From DASQYE01 sp036389675 (GTDB taxonomy: Bacteria > Acidobacteriota > Blastocatellia > Pyrinomonadales > Pyrinomonadaceae), in the NCBI GenBank assembly GCA_036389675.1, contig DASVWI010000008.1, positions 317,228-381,227 on the forward strand: a stretch of DNA of 64,000 nt, written 5' to 3'. The stretch's first letter is position 1. Each line of letters starts with the position of its first letter. The translations under genes and the position numbers were made by a program. The notes beneath the pieces are model-generated. The model was given only the letters and a program-made list of their open reading frames with translations. It did not search any database and was not told the origin of the DNA. Positions 1-7,309 of this stretch are shown in pieces.

Positions 1-480
1 CGTCGCGCCGTGCTTCTGATGGCTTCAGGGCTGGACACCTTCAGCAAGATCAACTATGACCAGGCGCGCAAGATCGCGCAGAACGCCGGCGTGCCCATCT
101 ATATTATCGGCACGGGAAACCTGTTCTTTAAAAAATACGGCGACAACATGGACGCGCTCGACGGCCCGCTCGGCAGCATCACGCCGGGTCGCATGAGCTT
201 CCTACAGGCCCAGAACACGCTCAGAACCTTTGCCAAAGAGACCGGCGGCATGTACTTTCCAGTGACCTTCGCCGGCGACCTTCCCTCCGTCCTGCAAACC
301 ATCAACTCCGTGCTCCGCAGCCAGTACAGCCTGGGCTTCAGCCCCGGCACAGAGCGCGACGGCAAGCAACACAAAATCCTCGTCAAAGTAGACGTTGACG
401 GCGACGGCCAGTACGACGACAAGGAATACGTCGTTCAGAGCCGCCAGTTCTACAACGCACCAAAAGACGGCGACAAGTAA
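1..480 (+). CDS. VWFA-related domain protein, C-terminal part (5' truncated)
   Basis: The reading frame is open to the left edge, so only the last 159 codons are present. The visible part runs from a Rossmann-like strand (RRAVLLMASG, followed by DTFSK) through a second strand (VPIYIIGTGN) and a conserved Ala-Lys-Glu-Thr-Gly-Gly segment, which in von Willebrand A-like proteins of Acidobacteria precedes the final helix. It ends with a beta-rich SQYSLGFSP...RDGKQHKI segment. I recognise this as the acidobacterial VWFA-related type, normally an exported protein of unknown role. The signal peptide and the metal-binding DxSxS motif would lie outside the window. A 16-bp hairpin plus T-run just downstream probably ends its transcript. 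Confidence 0.75.
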   Translation, partial: RRAVLLMASGLDTFSKINYDQARKIAQNAGVPIYIIGTGNLFFKKYGDNMDALDGPLGSITPGRMSFLQAQNTLRTFAKETGGMYFPVTFAGDLPSVLQTINSVLRSQYSLGFSPGTERDGKQHKILVKVDVDGDGQYDDKEYVVQSRQFYNAPKDGDK

Positions 481-486
481 ATAAGA

Positions 487-542
487 GAGTGACGAGTGAC
501 AAGTGACGAGTTGAAGCTCTGCTTCAACTCGTCACTGTTTTT
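487..542. terminator. GTGACGA-family hairpin repeat acting as terminator
   Basis: Three degenerate GTGACGA-type heptamers lead into a perfect 16-bp stem (502-517 with 521-536, loop TCT), followed by GTTTTT. It can terminate the upstream VWFA gene, and on the other strand it lies just after the convergent AlbA_2 gene. A second member of the family is at 52737-52809. Confidence 0.7.
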
Positions 543-1872
543 ACGCTCCGTAGAGTCTAAGACGGAATTCGTCGTTGAAGGCGTGGATTTCCGCGCGGCG
601 GCCTGAGAAGGTGCGGGCTGTACGCAGGAGCATGGGCAGACCGCCGCCCGCTAGCTTCAGGCCGTAGGCAGGGTTGTTGAAGATGGCGGCGATCTGCGGA
701 TTGAGCCGCTGCGGCACGCCGTAGCGAATGGCTCTGAGCCCTGCCGGCGCGAAGCCTGCCGTGCGTCTGGGGTTGATGATCTCTATCGAGCGGTCAAAGA
801 TATGTATGCGCGTCGCGTTGTCGCGCAGCGCGAGGTCTCTATGCACGAGCGCATTGGCTACGCCTTCGCCGACCGCGCCGCGATGATAGTTGGCGCGCGC
901 CACCACGGGCGTCTCTTCCTCTTCTTCATGCCCGCCGGAGTTTCCCCGCGAAGCCTTGCGCGGGCGCTCATCCCACAGATCGCAGTAACGACTGACGAAG
1001 CGCATCGCTGCTTCGTAGAGCGTGTGCAGATTGCCACTCAAGTGTACGCGCTCGACTATGTCAGGTGTTTGCGAAGTGTCGCCCGCGAAGCGCGTGGCGA
1101 CGACAGAGGAGCGCGGCAGAAGCGCGGCGACGCTCTCGTCCCGCCCGAACAGAAGCAGCCCGGCCACCGTCGGGATGACATCACCCATGTTGCCAGCCGC
1201 CAGCAGCAGGTCGCGTTTGAGCACGTCTCCCGTCGGATAGCCGACCGCCGCCGCTTCTCCCTCGAAGGCGTCGCCCTCGAACTCGCGCACAAAACTCCAC
1301 AGGTGCGCCTCGTCTATGTCCTGCATGCCAGCGCCCAGCACAGGAATATTTTCATAGCCGAAGGGGCGCGCTTCGTCCATCATCGCCGACAGCTCTTCGC
1401 GCGAAGCCTCGCGCTTCTCCGAGCCGATACGCATGTAGAAGCGACCGTCGCGCGTGCGATAGGGCCTGCGTTTCCCCTCGACATCGAGCGAGACGATGCG
1501 ACGGCCATTGTCGAAAGCGATGCGGTCGATGTAGGGGACGAGCGGCGGCTGAATCTCCTCGCGACAGATACGCACCAACTCGTCCTGAACATCCTCGGCG
1601 TCGTCCACGCCTTCGACTCTCAACTGGTCGTTGACGCCGAAGACGATGACGCCGCCGCCCGTGTTGGCTAGAGCGACAATCTCCTGCGCGATCTTTTCCG
1701 GGTTCGAGAGCTTGACCTTCAGCTCAAGGAAAGTATCCTCGCCGCCGCGCACAAGGCGCATCAACTCCGTGCGCGAAGTTTGCAGAGCGGGGACGGTGGA
1801 CATGTACTCCTGGAAGGAGCGTTCCGTGGAGGATTCGTGGCGCTGGTTGCTGCGGTATTTTCTGCGAGCCAT
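541..1872 (-). CDS. AlbA_2 (Schlafen-like) domain protein with RecG-like C-terminal ATPase fold
   Basis: A 443-residue protein. Residues about 35-160 carry a typical AlbA_2 (formerly AAA_4) domain: E-x-K near LELKVKLS, the ANTGGG motif, a GV-N strand and a FYMRIGS strand. The C-terminal part has the HATPase_c_4-like block of this family (GEGVANALVHRD, then IEIINPR and GGGLPMLL). Such proteins are usually annotated as putative transcriptional regulators or ATP-dependent helicase RecG-like proteins; some Schlafen-type relatives cleave RNA or act in defence, but nothing here proves that. The middle contains a Glu-rich linker (HEEEEETP). No operon partner is evident; the neighbour on the left is convergent. 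Confidence 0.8.
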   Translation of the reverse strand: MARRKYRSNQRHESSTERSFQEYMSTVPALQTSRTELMRLVRGGEDTFLELKVKLSNPEKIAQEIVALANTGGGVIVFGVNDQLRVEGVDDAEDVQDELVRICREEIQPPLVPYIDRIAFDNGRRIVSLDVEGKRRPYRTRDGRFYMRIGSEKREASREELSAMMDEARPFGYENIPVLGAGMQDIDEAHLWSFVREFEGDAFEGEAAAVGYPTGDVLKRDLLLAAGNMGDVIPTVAGLLLFGRDESVAALLPRSSVVATRFAGDTSQTPDIVERVHLSGNLHTLYEAAMRFVSRYCDLWDERPRKASRGNSGGHEEEEETPVVARANYHRGAVGEGVANALVHRDLALRDNATRIHIFDRSIEIINPRRTAGFAPAGLRAIRYGVPQRLNPQIAAIFNNPAYGLKLAGGGLPMLLRTARTFSGRRAEIHAFNDEFRLRLYGA

Positions 1873-1972
1873 TTGTGTCTGGACGGGGCTTGCTTCTCCC
1901 GCCCGGATGCTCTACGGGCAGCGACTCGTCTCATGCGGGCGAGACAAGCACCGCGAGCATCACTGGAATAAG

Positions 1973-2059
1973 AGCAAGGATGAAGGATGAAGGCGGAAGT
2001 ATGAAGTAAAAGCCTTTCTCTTTTTATTCATCCTTCCGCCTTCATCCTTCATCCTTGCT
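1973..2059. repeat. GGATGAA heptamer inverted repeat, copy A1
   Basis: Left arm AGCAAGGATGAAGGATGAAG continues into GGCGGAAG; the right arm is its reverse complement, ending CCTTCATCCTTGCT. The stem is over 30 bp with few mismatches and the loop is AT-rich (TTTCTCTTTTTA). It lies between the start of the AlbA_2 gene and the 3' end of the ABC-2-like permease. It is the founding copy used to define family A in this window. Confidence 0.9.
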
Positions 2060-2061
2060 TT

Positions 2062-3762
2062 TCAATTTTCCGCCTGTCCGCTGACGGCTTCGAGTATCTC
2101 GATTTCGCGTGCGGCGAGCGCACGGCCCTGTCTTTCGATCAGCCAGGGGTAGAGCATGAGCGCCATACACGCGAACGCCGACAGTGTAGCATATTTCAAG
2201 ACTAAACTCTGCGCGAGATACCCGAGCACGGCTGCTGTCAGGGGAGGGAGGGCCAGCAGGGCTGCGAGCGGCAATAGCAGCAGCCCCGTCACGCCCGACA
2301 CATTCATACGCTTACCGAACTGCAAACGCTTCGGGAAATGTATCGAGAGCAGGTTGCCGACGAGCGCCTGCGTGACGGCGAAGAGTGGGAAGCAGAGCGC
2401 CATAAAGAGGATCGCCGCGAGCGATACGTCTCTGAAAGCAAGCTCGTTGATGACGACCAGAACAGAGGAGAAGCTGAAGGCGACGAGCGCCAGCACGATG
2501 TTCTTCCCCACCAGAATCACGCGGCGATTAACGGGCGCGAGGATAAGCGTACGCATCCCGCCTCCCTCGTAGGCGAAAAGATTGCAGGCCACCGAGCCCA
2601 GTATCATAAAGACGTAGAGCATCCACGCCGCCGGTATCAACCCTTCTCCGTAGGGCGCGAACGCTCCTGTGAAGGGATTGCTGGCCGAGATGACCCCAGC
2701 GCCGCCACCACGCCCCCGCCCGCCCGCGGGAGCAATCCTGAACGCGAGCAGTATCAAAGGCATCAATGCCAGCACTCGCAGCTGCGCGTTACGCATCGCG
2801 TAGCGCAGCTCCTTCTCGACGACGGCGGAAAGCGGCGCGGAAGTGAAGGGCAAGTACCAGCCAGCCGTCAGCTCGACGCTCTCCGTGAGCTTCGCTTGAG
2901 CGGAGCCTTTGCCGCCGGGTCCAGCGCCGCCCGCGCTCAAGGCGGAGCGACGAGCGACACGGTAAGCGGCAGCCGTCAGCAAGAACGTGTAGGCGAGTAG
3001 CGTCAAGAGCGCGAGCGCGTACTGGCTTGCGCCTCCCTCTCTCAGGCCGCTCGTCAAAGCGACGGCAGCCGCGCCCGGAGGCGTCCAGCGCAGCCCGCGA
3101 AAAAACTCCCCCTGACGCGAGATCATAGCGACCAGTTGGCCCATAAAAGCGCCCACCAGCCCGACGCCAGCGCCGACGAACGCGAGCAGCGTTTCGCCGC
3201 GCGTGCGCCTGCTTCTAATCAAGGCCCCGATTGTGGCGGCTATCCACTTGACGAGCGCGATGCCGAACATAATGGCACACGCCGCAATCAGCAGCCCCGC
3301 CCAGATGCGCCCGTTCCTCAATCCCGCACCGAGCCCCATCGCCAGCAGCGACGGCACGGCGAAGATCGAGCCCAGACTCGTTAGCTCGCTCAGGAGATCA
3401 ATCGCAAAGAGTTTGCGTAGTGATACCGGATAGAGAAGCAGGCGGCCCGGGTCAAACTGGTTGACGCCGCCGATGGTTAAAGGCAGCGTACCCCATAGCA
3501 GGTAGAAGGTCGCCAGGAGCGTGAACATTAAGAACACGTTCGTCTGCGCCGTCGCCGTCGCCTCTCCCGACAGGTCTATCTGGACGGGCGACGACAAACC
3601 GTAGGCGGCAAAGCCGAGCGCGACGGCTATCAGGAGGGCCAGAGCCAGAGCCGCAGCGGTTCCGAGCAGCGACGCCAAGCTGGACACTACGGCCTTGCGC
3701 GACCCTAAAGTGCTGCGAAACAGCCTCCACTTCAACCAGATGAGCGCGAGCGCTTGAGCCAT
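2062..3762 (-). CDS. ABC-2-type transporter permease-like membrane protein
   Basis: Polytopic membrane protein of about 566 residues from the ATG at 3762. Long hydrophobic segments recur (for example LLGTAAALALALLIAVALGF, FLMFTLLATFYLLWG, and a cluster near the C-terminus), separated by a soluble loop, in the manner of large ABC-2-like exporter permeases. There is no ATP-binding motif and no ATPase gene next to it, so the partner must be elsewhere. An upstream GTG/ATG extension to 3879 is open, but those 39 codons lie inside a dispersed hairpin repeat (3821-3938) and probably are not native protein. The substrate is unknown. It could also be a secondary membrane protein unrelated to ABC systems, although the Gly/Ala-rich helices and size fit ABC-2. 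Confidence 0.6.
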   Translation of the reverse strand: MAQALALIWLKWRLFRSTLGSRKAVVSSLASLLGTAAALALALLIAVALGFAAYGLSSPVQIDLSGEATATAQTNVFLMFTLLATFYLLWGTLPLTIGGVNQFDPGRLLLYPVSLRKLFAIDLLSELTSLGSIFAVPSLLAMGLGAGLRNGRIWAGLLIAACAIMFGIALVKWIAATIGALIRSRRTRGETLLAFVGAGVGLVGAFMGQLVAMISRQGEFFRGLRWTPPGAAAVALTSGLREGGASQYALALLTLLAYTFLLTAAAYRVARRSALSAGGAGPGGKGSAQAKLTESVELTAGWYLPFTSAPLSAVVEKELRYAMRNAQLRVLALMPLILLAFRIAPAGGRGRGGGAGVISASNPFTGAFAPYGEGLIPAAWMLYVFMILGSVACNLFAYEGGGMRTLILAPVNRRVILVGKNIVLALVAFSFSSVLVVINELAFRDVSLAAILFMALCFPLFAVTQALVGNLLSIHFPKRLQFGKRMNVSGVTGLLLLPLAALLALPPLTAAVLGYLAQSLVLKYATLSAFACMALMLYPWLIERQGRALAAREIEILEAVSGQAEN

Positions 3763-3820
3763 AAGACGTAAAGTAAGTAGTCGGAAGCGAGCCCTGTGAT
3801 TGTACAATAAGGCGGAATCA

Positions 3821-3938
3821 AACAGGATTGACAGGATGAACGGGATAAGAACCAAATGCAGGATAAGAACTAAAATCATTAACGCATGAATTTGTCATAG
3901 CATTTTCTTTACCCTGACGATCTGTGTCCACCCCTCTT
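3821..3938. repeat. Family F long inverted repeat, degenerate copy
   Basis: Shares the segment GGCGGA(A)TCAAACAGG with the copy at 6628-6759, and a right arm of the type CCCTGACGATCTGTGTCCAC. The arms pair only imperfectly. It fills the divergent space between the permease and folK, so the longest open frames of both genes begin inside it. Confidence 0.6.
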
Positions 3939-3947
3939 AATTTTCTT

Positions 3948-4484
3948 ATGATGCTTCGAGCCTCCACCGCAAAGATCGCGTACGCCTATGTCGGGCTCGG
4001 CTCGAATCTCGGCGACCGCGCCGGGAATCTGCTGCTTGCCGTGCGCGGTATGATGAATGCCGGGCTGCGTGTCAGGCGGCTATCCTCCATTTACGAGACC
4101 GAGCCGGTTGACGTAGTTGATCAGCCTTCCTTCCTCAACATGGTCGCGGAGCTGGCGAACGATTCTCTGCCCTCGCCCGAACAACTGCTCGCGCGGCTGC
4201 TGCGTATCGAATATGCGCTCGGGCGACGACGCACGCGGCAGCGCGGCCCGCGCACGATTGATCTAGACCTGCTGCTCTACGGCGACGAGCAACGCGCGAC
4301 GGAGTTTCTCGTCCTGCCGCACCCACGCCTTGCAGAGCGCCGCTTCGTCCTCAAACCCCTCGCAGAGCTAAACCCGCAGCTATTGCATCCCACACTCCGC
4401 TCAGCCATCAGCCAGCTACTCGCGCAAACGCCAGCCACCCCGAAGGTCGCACGATGGAAAGCAGAAATAAAGGATGAAGGATAA
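3948..4484 (+). CDS. folK: 2-amino-4-hydroxy-6-hydroxymethyldihydropteridine pyrophosphokinase
   Basis: FolK transfers pyrophosphate from ATP to hydroxymethyldihydropterin in folate synthesis. The protein has the family signature: YVGLGSNLGDR near the N-terminus, the YETEPV strand, QPSFLNMV, the ATP-loop Arg-rich RRRTRQRGPRTIDLDLLLYG, and the C-terminal HPRLAERRFVLKPLAEL. Length (about 178 residues) is normal. I chose the tandem ATGs at 3948/3951 rather than the GTG at 3924, because the upstream codons are repeat sequence. The last residues (Ile-Lys-Asp-Glu-Gly) and the stop are encoded by a GGATGAA repeat, so the native C-terminus has been replaced or extended. folB and folP are not adjacent. 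Confidence 0.93.
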   Translation: MMLRASTAKIAYAYVGLGSNLGDRAGNLLLAVRGMMNAGLRVRRLSSIYETEPVDVVDQPSFLNMVAELANDSLPSPEQLLARLLRIEYALGRRRTRQRGPRTIDLDLLLYGDEQRATEFLVLPHPRLAERRFVLKPLAELNPQLLHPTLRSAISQLLAQTPATPKVARWKAEIKDEG

Positions 4485-4565
4485 AGGATGAAGGATGAAA
4501 GAAATGCTTTTCGTTCCCGAATGCTTTTACTTCATCCTTCACGTTGCCGCCTTCATCCTTGCTTT
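4461..4565. repeat. GGATGAA heptamer inverted repeat, copy A2
   Basis: Tandem GGATGAA/GGATAAA units on the left and CTTCATCCTT units on the right, with the ATGCTTTT...ATGCTTTTAC loop seen in other copies. It carries the stop codon of folK. Confidence 0.85.
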
Positions 4566-4706
4566 CAGTTGCGGCTGTGTGGCGGGCTCGCCTATAATTG
4601 CTGACTTGCACACCTCGTATGATTTGGCGTAAGAGATTCTAGCGGTGGCCGGGCTTTCAGAGTATGGTCGCCGCCTCCCGTCGGCGTGGAGAAAGAAGTT
4701 TAGGGT

Positions 4707-5597
4707 ATGGCTTATCTCAAACCGCAGCGTCCCGAAAAGGTAACGGCCCCGAGCCTTCGCGCCAGCAAGGAGAGGGGCGAGCGGCTGGTCTGTTTGACGG
4801 CTTACGATTACCCGACCGCGCGCATCGTTGACGAAGCGGGCACGGATATTATTCTCGTCGGCGACAGCGTCGGCAACGTCGTGCTCGGCTACGGCAATAC
4901 TGTGCCGGTCTCGCTCGAAGAGATACTGCGCCACACGCGCGCCGTGCGTCGCGGAGTGCAGCGCGCGCTTCTGGTTTCCGACATGCCCTACGGCTCTTAC
5001 CACACGGGCGCGGACGACGCCGTGCGCAACGCCCTGCGCTTGATCAAGGAAGGCGGAGCCGAAGCCGTTAAGCTGGAAGGCGGTCGCTCGCGCGCCGCGC
5101 TCGTCAAGCGTCTGGTGGACGAAGAGATTCCCGTGATGGGCCACATCGGCCTCACCCCACAGTCCGTTAATAAGCTCGGCGGTTTTCGCGTTCAGGGCAA
5201 AACAGCCGAAGCGGCGCGCGCCATCCTCGACGATGCGTTGGCGCTTGAGGAAGCGGGCGCTTTCAGTATCGTGCTCGAAGTCGTCCCGCGCGAGATCGCC
5301 AAGATCATCACCGAGAGCGTAAAAGTTCCGACCATAGGGATCGGCGCTGGCCCACATTGCGACATACAGGTGCTGGTCCTTCACGACCTGCTGGGCCTTT
5401 CCTTCGGCAAGCTGCCGCGCTTTGTTCGCAAGTACGCAGACCTGCACGCGACCATGAATGATGCGATCAGCCGATTCGCCGATGATGTGCGTTCGGGAGC
5501 GTATCCGTCCGACGAAGAATCTTACGGCCTGCCGACGGAGGCCGCCGCTGAATTGAATATCGAGGTGCCGGATAAGGATACCGGGGTTGGCAAATAG
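4707..5597 (+). CDS. panB: 3-methyl-2-oxobutanoate hydroxymethyltransferase
   Basis: First committed step of pantothenate synthesis: methylenetetrahydrofolate-dependent hydroxymethylation of ketoisovalerate to ketopantoate. The 296-residue TIM-barrel protein has the signature VGDSVGNVVLG (metal-ligand Asp53), SDMPYGSY (Asp92), VKLEGG (Glu124), MGHIGLTPQ, VLEVVP (catalytic-type Glu191) and the GIGAG-x-x-CD-QVLV-DLLG block. Length and motif order are standard. The ATG has a weak GAAAGAAG ribosome site. panC follows 134 bp downstream on the same strand, so the two probably form a pathway unit. Confidence 0.96.
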   Translation: MAYLKPQRPEKVTAPSLRASKERGERLVCLTAYDYPTARIVDEAGTDIILVGDSVGNVVLGYGNTVPVSLEEILRHTRAVRRGVQRALLVSDMPYGSYHTGADDAVRNALRLIKEGGAEAVKLEGGRSRAALVKRLVDEEIPVMGHIGLTPQSVNKLGGFRVQGKTAEAARAILDDALALEEAGAFSIVLEVVPREIAKIITESVKVPTIGIGAGPHCDIQVLVLHDLLGLSFGKLPRFVRKYADLHATMNDAISRFADDVRSGAYPSDEESYGLPTEAAAELNIEVPDKDTGVGK

Positions 5598-5731
5598 CAG
5601 TCGGCCCCTCCGTGGGGTTCGAGTCCTACTAAAAATGAGCATCGCCGGCAACTTCAATCAGAACTTTTCCTCTTAAGTGATAAGCTAGACGCAAAGGGCT
5701 GAAGGCTCTGGCCGCAGCTCGCTTCTTTTTT

Positions 5732-6598
5732 ATGGAGATAATCAATCGCCGTCAGCGCATGAGTTCCGTGTCGCGTAAGGTGCGACGCCAGCAGGACAGG
5801 ACTATCGGGCTCGTGCCGACGATGGGGGCGCTGCACGACGGCCACCTCAGTCTCGTGCGCGAGGCGCGCCGCATGTGCGATGTCGTCGTCGTGTCCGTCT
5901 TCGTCAACCCGGCGCAGTTCGGCCCCGGCGAAGACTTCGAGCGCTACCCGCGCGACCTGACGCACGACGCCGCGCTTTTGACCGACTACAACGTTGACTA
6001 TATCTTCGCCCCGACGCCCGAGGAGATTTACCCGAAGAACTTCTCGACCTACGTCGCCGTCGAAGGATTGTCGGAGCAGCTTGAGGGCACGTCGCGCCCG
6101 GGCCATTTTCGCGGCGTCGCAACGGTCGTCACCGTCCTGCTGAACATCGTGCGCCCGGATTTCGCCTTCTTCGGTCAGAAGGACGCGCAGCAAACCTTGA
6201 TCGTCCGCCGTCTGGTGCGCGACCTCGCCTTTGATACGGAGATAGTCGTGCTGCCGACCGTGCGCGAAGAGACGGGCCTCGCCCTCTCGTCTCGCAACGC
6301 CTACCTCAATGAAGAGGAGCGACACGCCGCGCCCGTTATTTACCGCGCCCTGACACGCGCCAAGGAGGCTTACAAGGACGGCGAGCGAAACGGCTCGCGC
6401 CTCGCAGGCATTGTGCGCTCGACGATTGAGTCCGAGCCGCGCGCGCGCATTGATTACATCAGCATCACGGATGCCGACACGCTTGAGAAGCTTGACAAAC
6501 TGGACGACCGGACGGTGCTCATTGCCGCCGCCGCCTACTTCGGCAAGACGCGCCTTATAGACAACATCGTCCTCAATCGCAAGAAGGACGGCGCATAA
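5732..6598 (+). CDS. panC: Pantothenate synthetase (pantoate-beta-alanine ligase)
   Basis: Condenses pantoate with beta-alanine using ATP, through a pantoyl-adenylate. The 288-residue cytidylyltransferase-like protein has PTMGALHDGHLSLV (the HxGH nucleotide motif at residues 35-38), VSVFVNPAQFGPGEDF, the FGQKDAQQ pantoate/ATP loop, and LSSRNAYL, the KMSKS-like loop. The C-terminal dimer domain ends normally. The ATG at 5732 is the first in-frame Met before the conserved block and gives the usual length. Paired with panB upstream. Confidence 0.96.
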   Translation: MEIINRRQRMSSVSRKVRRQQDRTIGLVPTMGALHDGHLSLVREARRMCDVVVVSVFVNPAQFGPGEDFERYPRDLTHDAALLTDYNVDYIFAPTPEEIYPKNFSTYVAVEGLSEQLEGTSRPGHFRGVATVVTVLLNIVRPDFAFFGQKDAQQTLIVRRLVRDLAFDTEIVVLPTVREETGLALSSRNAYLNEEERHAAPVIYRALTRAKEAYKDGERNGSRLAGIVRSTIESEPRARIDYISITDADTLEKLDKLDDRTVLIAAAAYFGKTRLIDNIVLNRKKDGA

Positions 6599-6648
6599 AC
6601 GAAGGCTTAAATTTCAGACTCACTAATAAAAACCAAAGGCGGATTCAA

Positions 6649-6759
6649 ACAGGGAGGGGCAGAGATTATCAGGATCAAGAAAATGCTTTGAAGCCTTACT
6701 GCATTTGGTTTTCATCCTGATTCCGGTTTTTTATCCTGACAATCTCTGTCCCTCCCTGT
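6649..6759. repeat. Family F long inverted repeat, best copy
   Basis: A 27-bp left arm (6649-6675, beginning ACAGGGAGGGGCAGAG) matches the reverse complement of the right arm (6733-6759) at 25 of 27 positions. The loop is about 57 nt and includes a GCATTTGG segment. Related copies are at 19779-19878 and, degenerate, at 3821-3938. It sits in the gap between panC and the molybdenum enzyme operon. Confidence 0.85.
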
Positions 6760-6778
6760 TCATTCCTCTCTTCAATTA

Positions 6779-7309
6779 ATGACTGAAAGAACGAAACAGA
6801 AAGCGCACATCGAATTCACTTTGAACGGCGAGCGGGTCGAGGCGGCCTTTGCGCCGCACAAGACGCTGCTCGAAGTCCTGCGTGAAGACCTCGGGCTGAT
6901 GGGCACAAAGCACGGCTGTGAGTTGGGCGAGTGCGGAACCTGCGCCGTGCTGATGGATGGCCGCAGCGTTCTCTCCTGTCTGGTGCTCGGGCTCGACACG
7001 GAAGACCGCAGCGTTGAGACCATAGAAGGGATGGCCGAGGGTGGTCGTCTTCATCCTTTGCAGGACACGTTTGCGGACACGGGCGCGGCCCAGTGCGGCT
7101 ATTGCACGCCCGGTTTTCTGCTCGTCGCCAAAGAGCTTCTGAAGAACAACCCGCGACCCAACCGCGACGAGATCAAGGAAGCCCTGAGCGGCAATCTCTG
7201 CCGCTGCACCGGCTATATTAAAATCTACGAGGCGGTCGAGATGGCAGCCGCACGCATGCGCGGCGAAGAGGCGGAATTACCAAAAGAGAGTATTTATGGG
7301 TACGAATAG
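6779..7309 (+). CDS. (2Fe-2S) subunit of a xanthine dehydrogenase/4-hydroxybenzoyl-CoA reductase-type molybdenum enzyme
   Basis: Small electron-transfer subunit of 176 residues. It binds two [2Fe-2S] clusters: Cys47, Cys52, Cys55 and Cys67 form the plant-ferredoxin-type site (GCELGECGTCAVL), and Cys106, Cys109, Cys141 and Cys143 (QCGYC and CRC) form the second, helical-bundle site. Both sets are complete. The next gene starts inside its 3' end (14-bp overlap), so translation is probably coupled to the molybdopterin subunit. The closest functional analogue by operon context is HcrC, the gamma subunit of 4-hydroxybenzoyl-CoA reductase; CoxS or XdhC-like assignments are the alternatives. Confidence 0.9.
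   Translation: MTERTKQKAHIEFTLNGERVEAAFAPHKTLLEVLREDLGLMGTKHGCELGECGTCAVLMDGRSVLSCLVLGLDTEDRSVETIEGMAEGGRLHPLQDTFADTGAAQCGYCTPGFLLVAKELLKNNPRPNRDEIKEALSGNLCRCTGYIKIYEAVEMAAARMRGEEAELPKESIYGYE

Noticed and set aside
5612..5640. tRNA-like T-arm word GGGGTTCGAGTCC
   Set aside because: The upstream 70 nt is panB coding sequence without acceptor, D-arm or anticodon-arm pairing, so there is no tRNA; perhaps a remnant, more likely chance.
4539..5657. 372-codon minus-strand open frame over panB
   Set aside because: panB on the plus strand has full conserved motifs; the minus frame has no recognisable domain.
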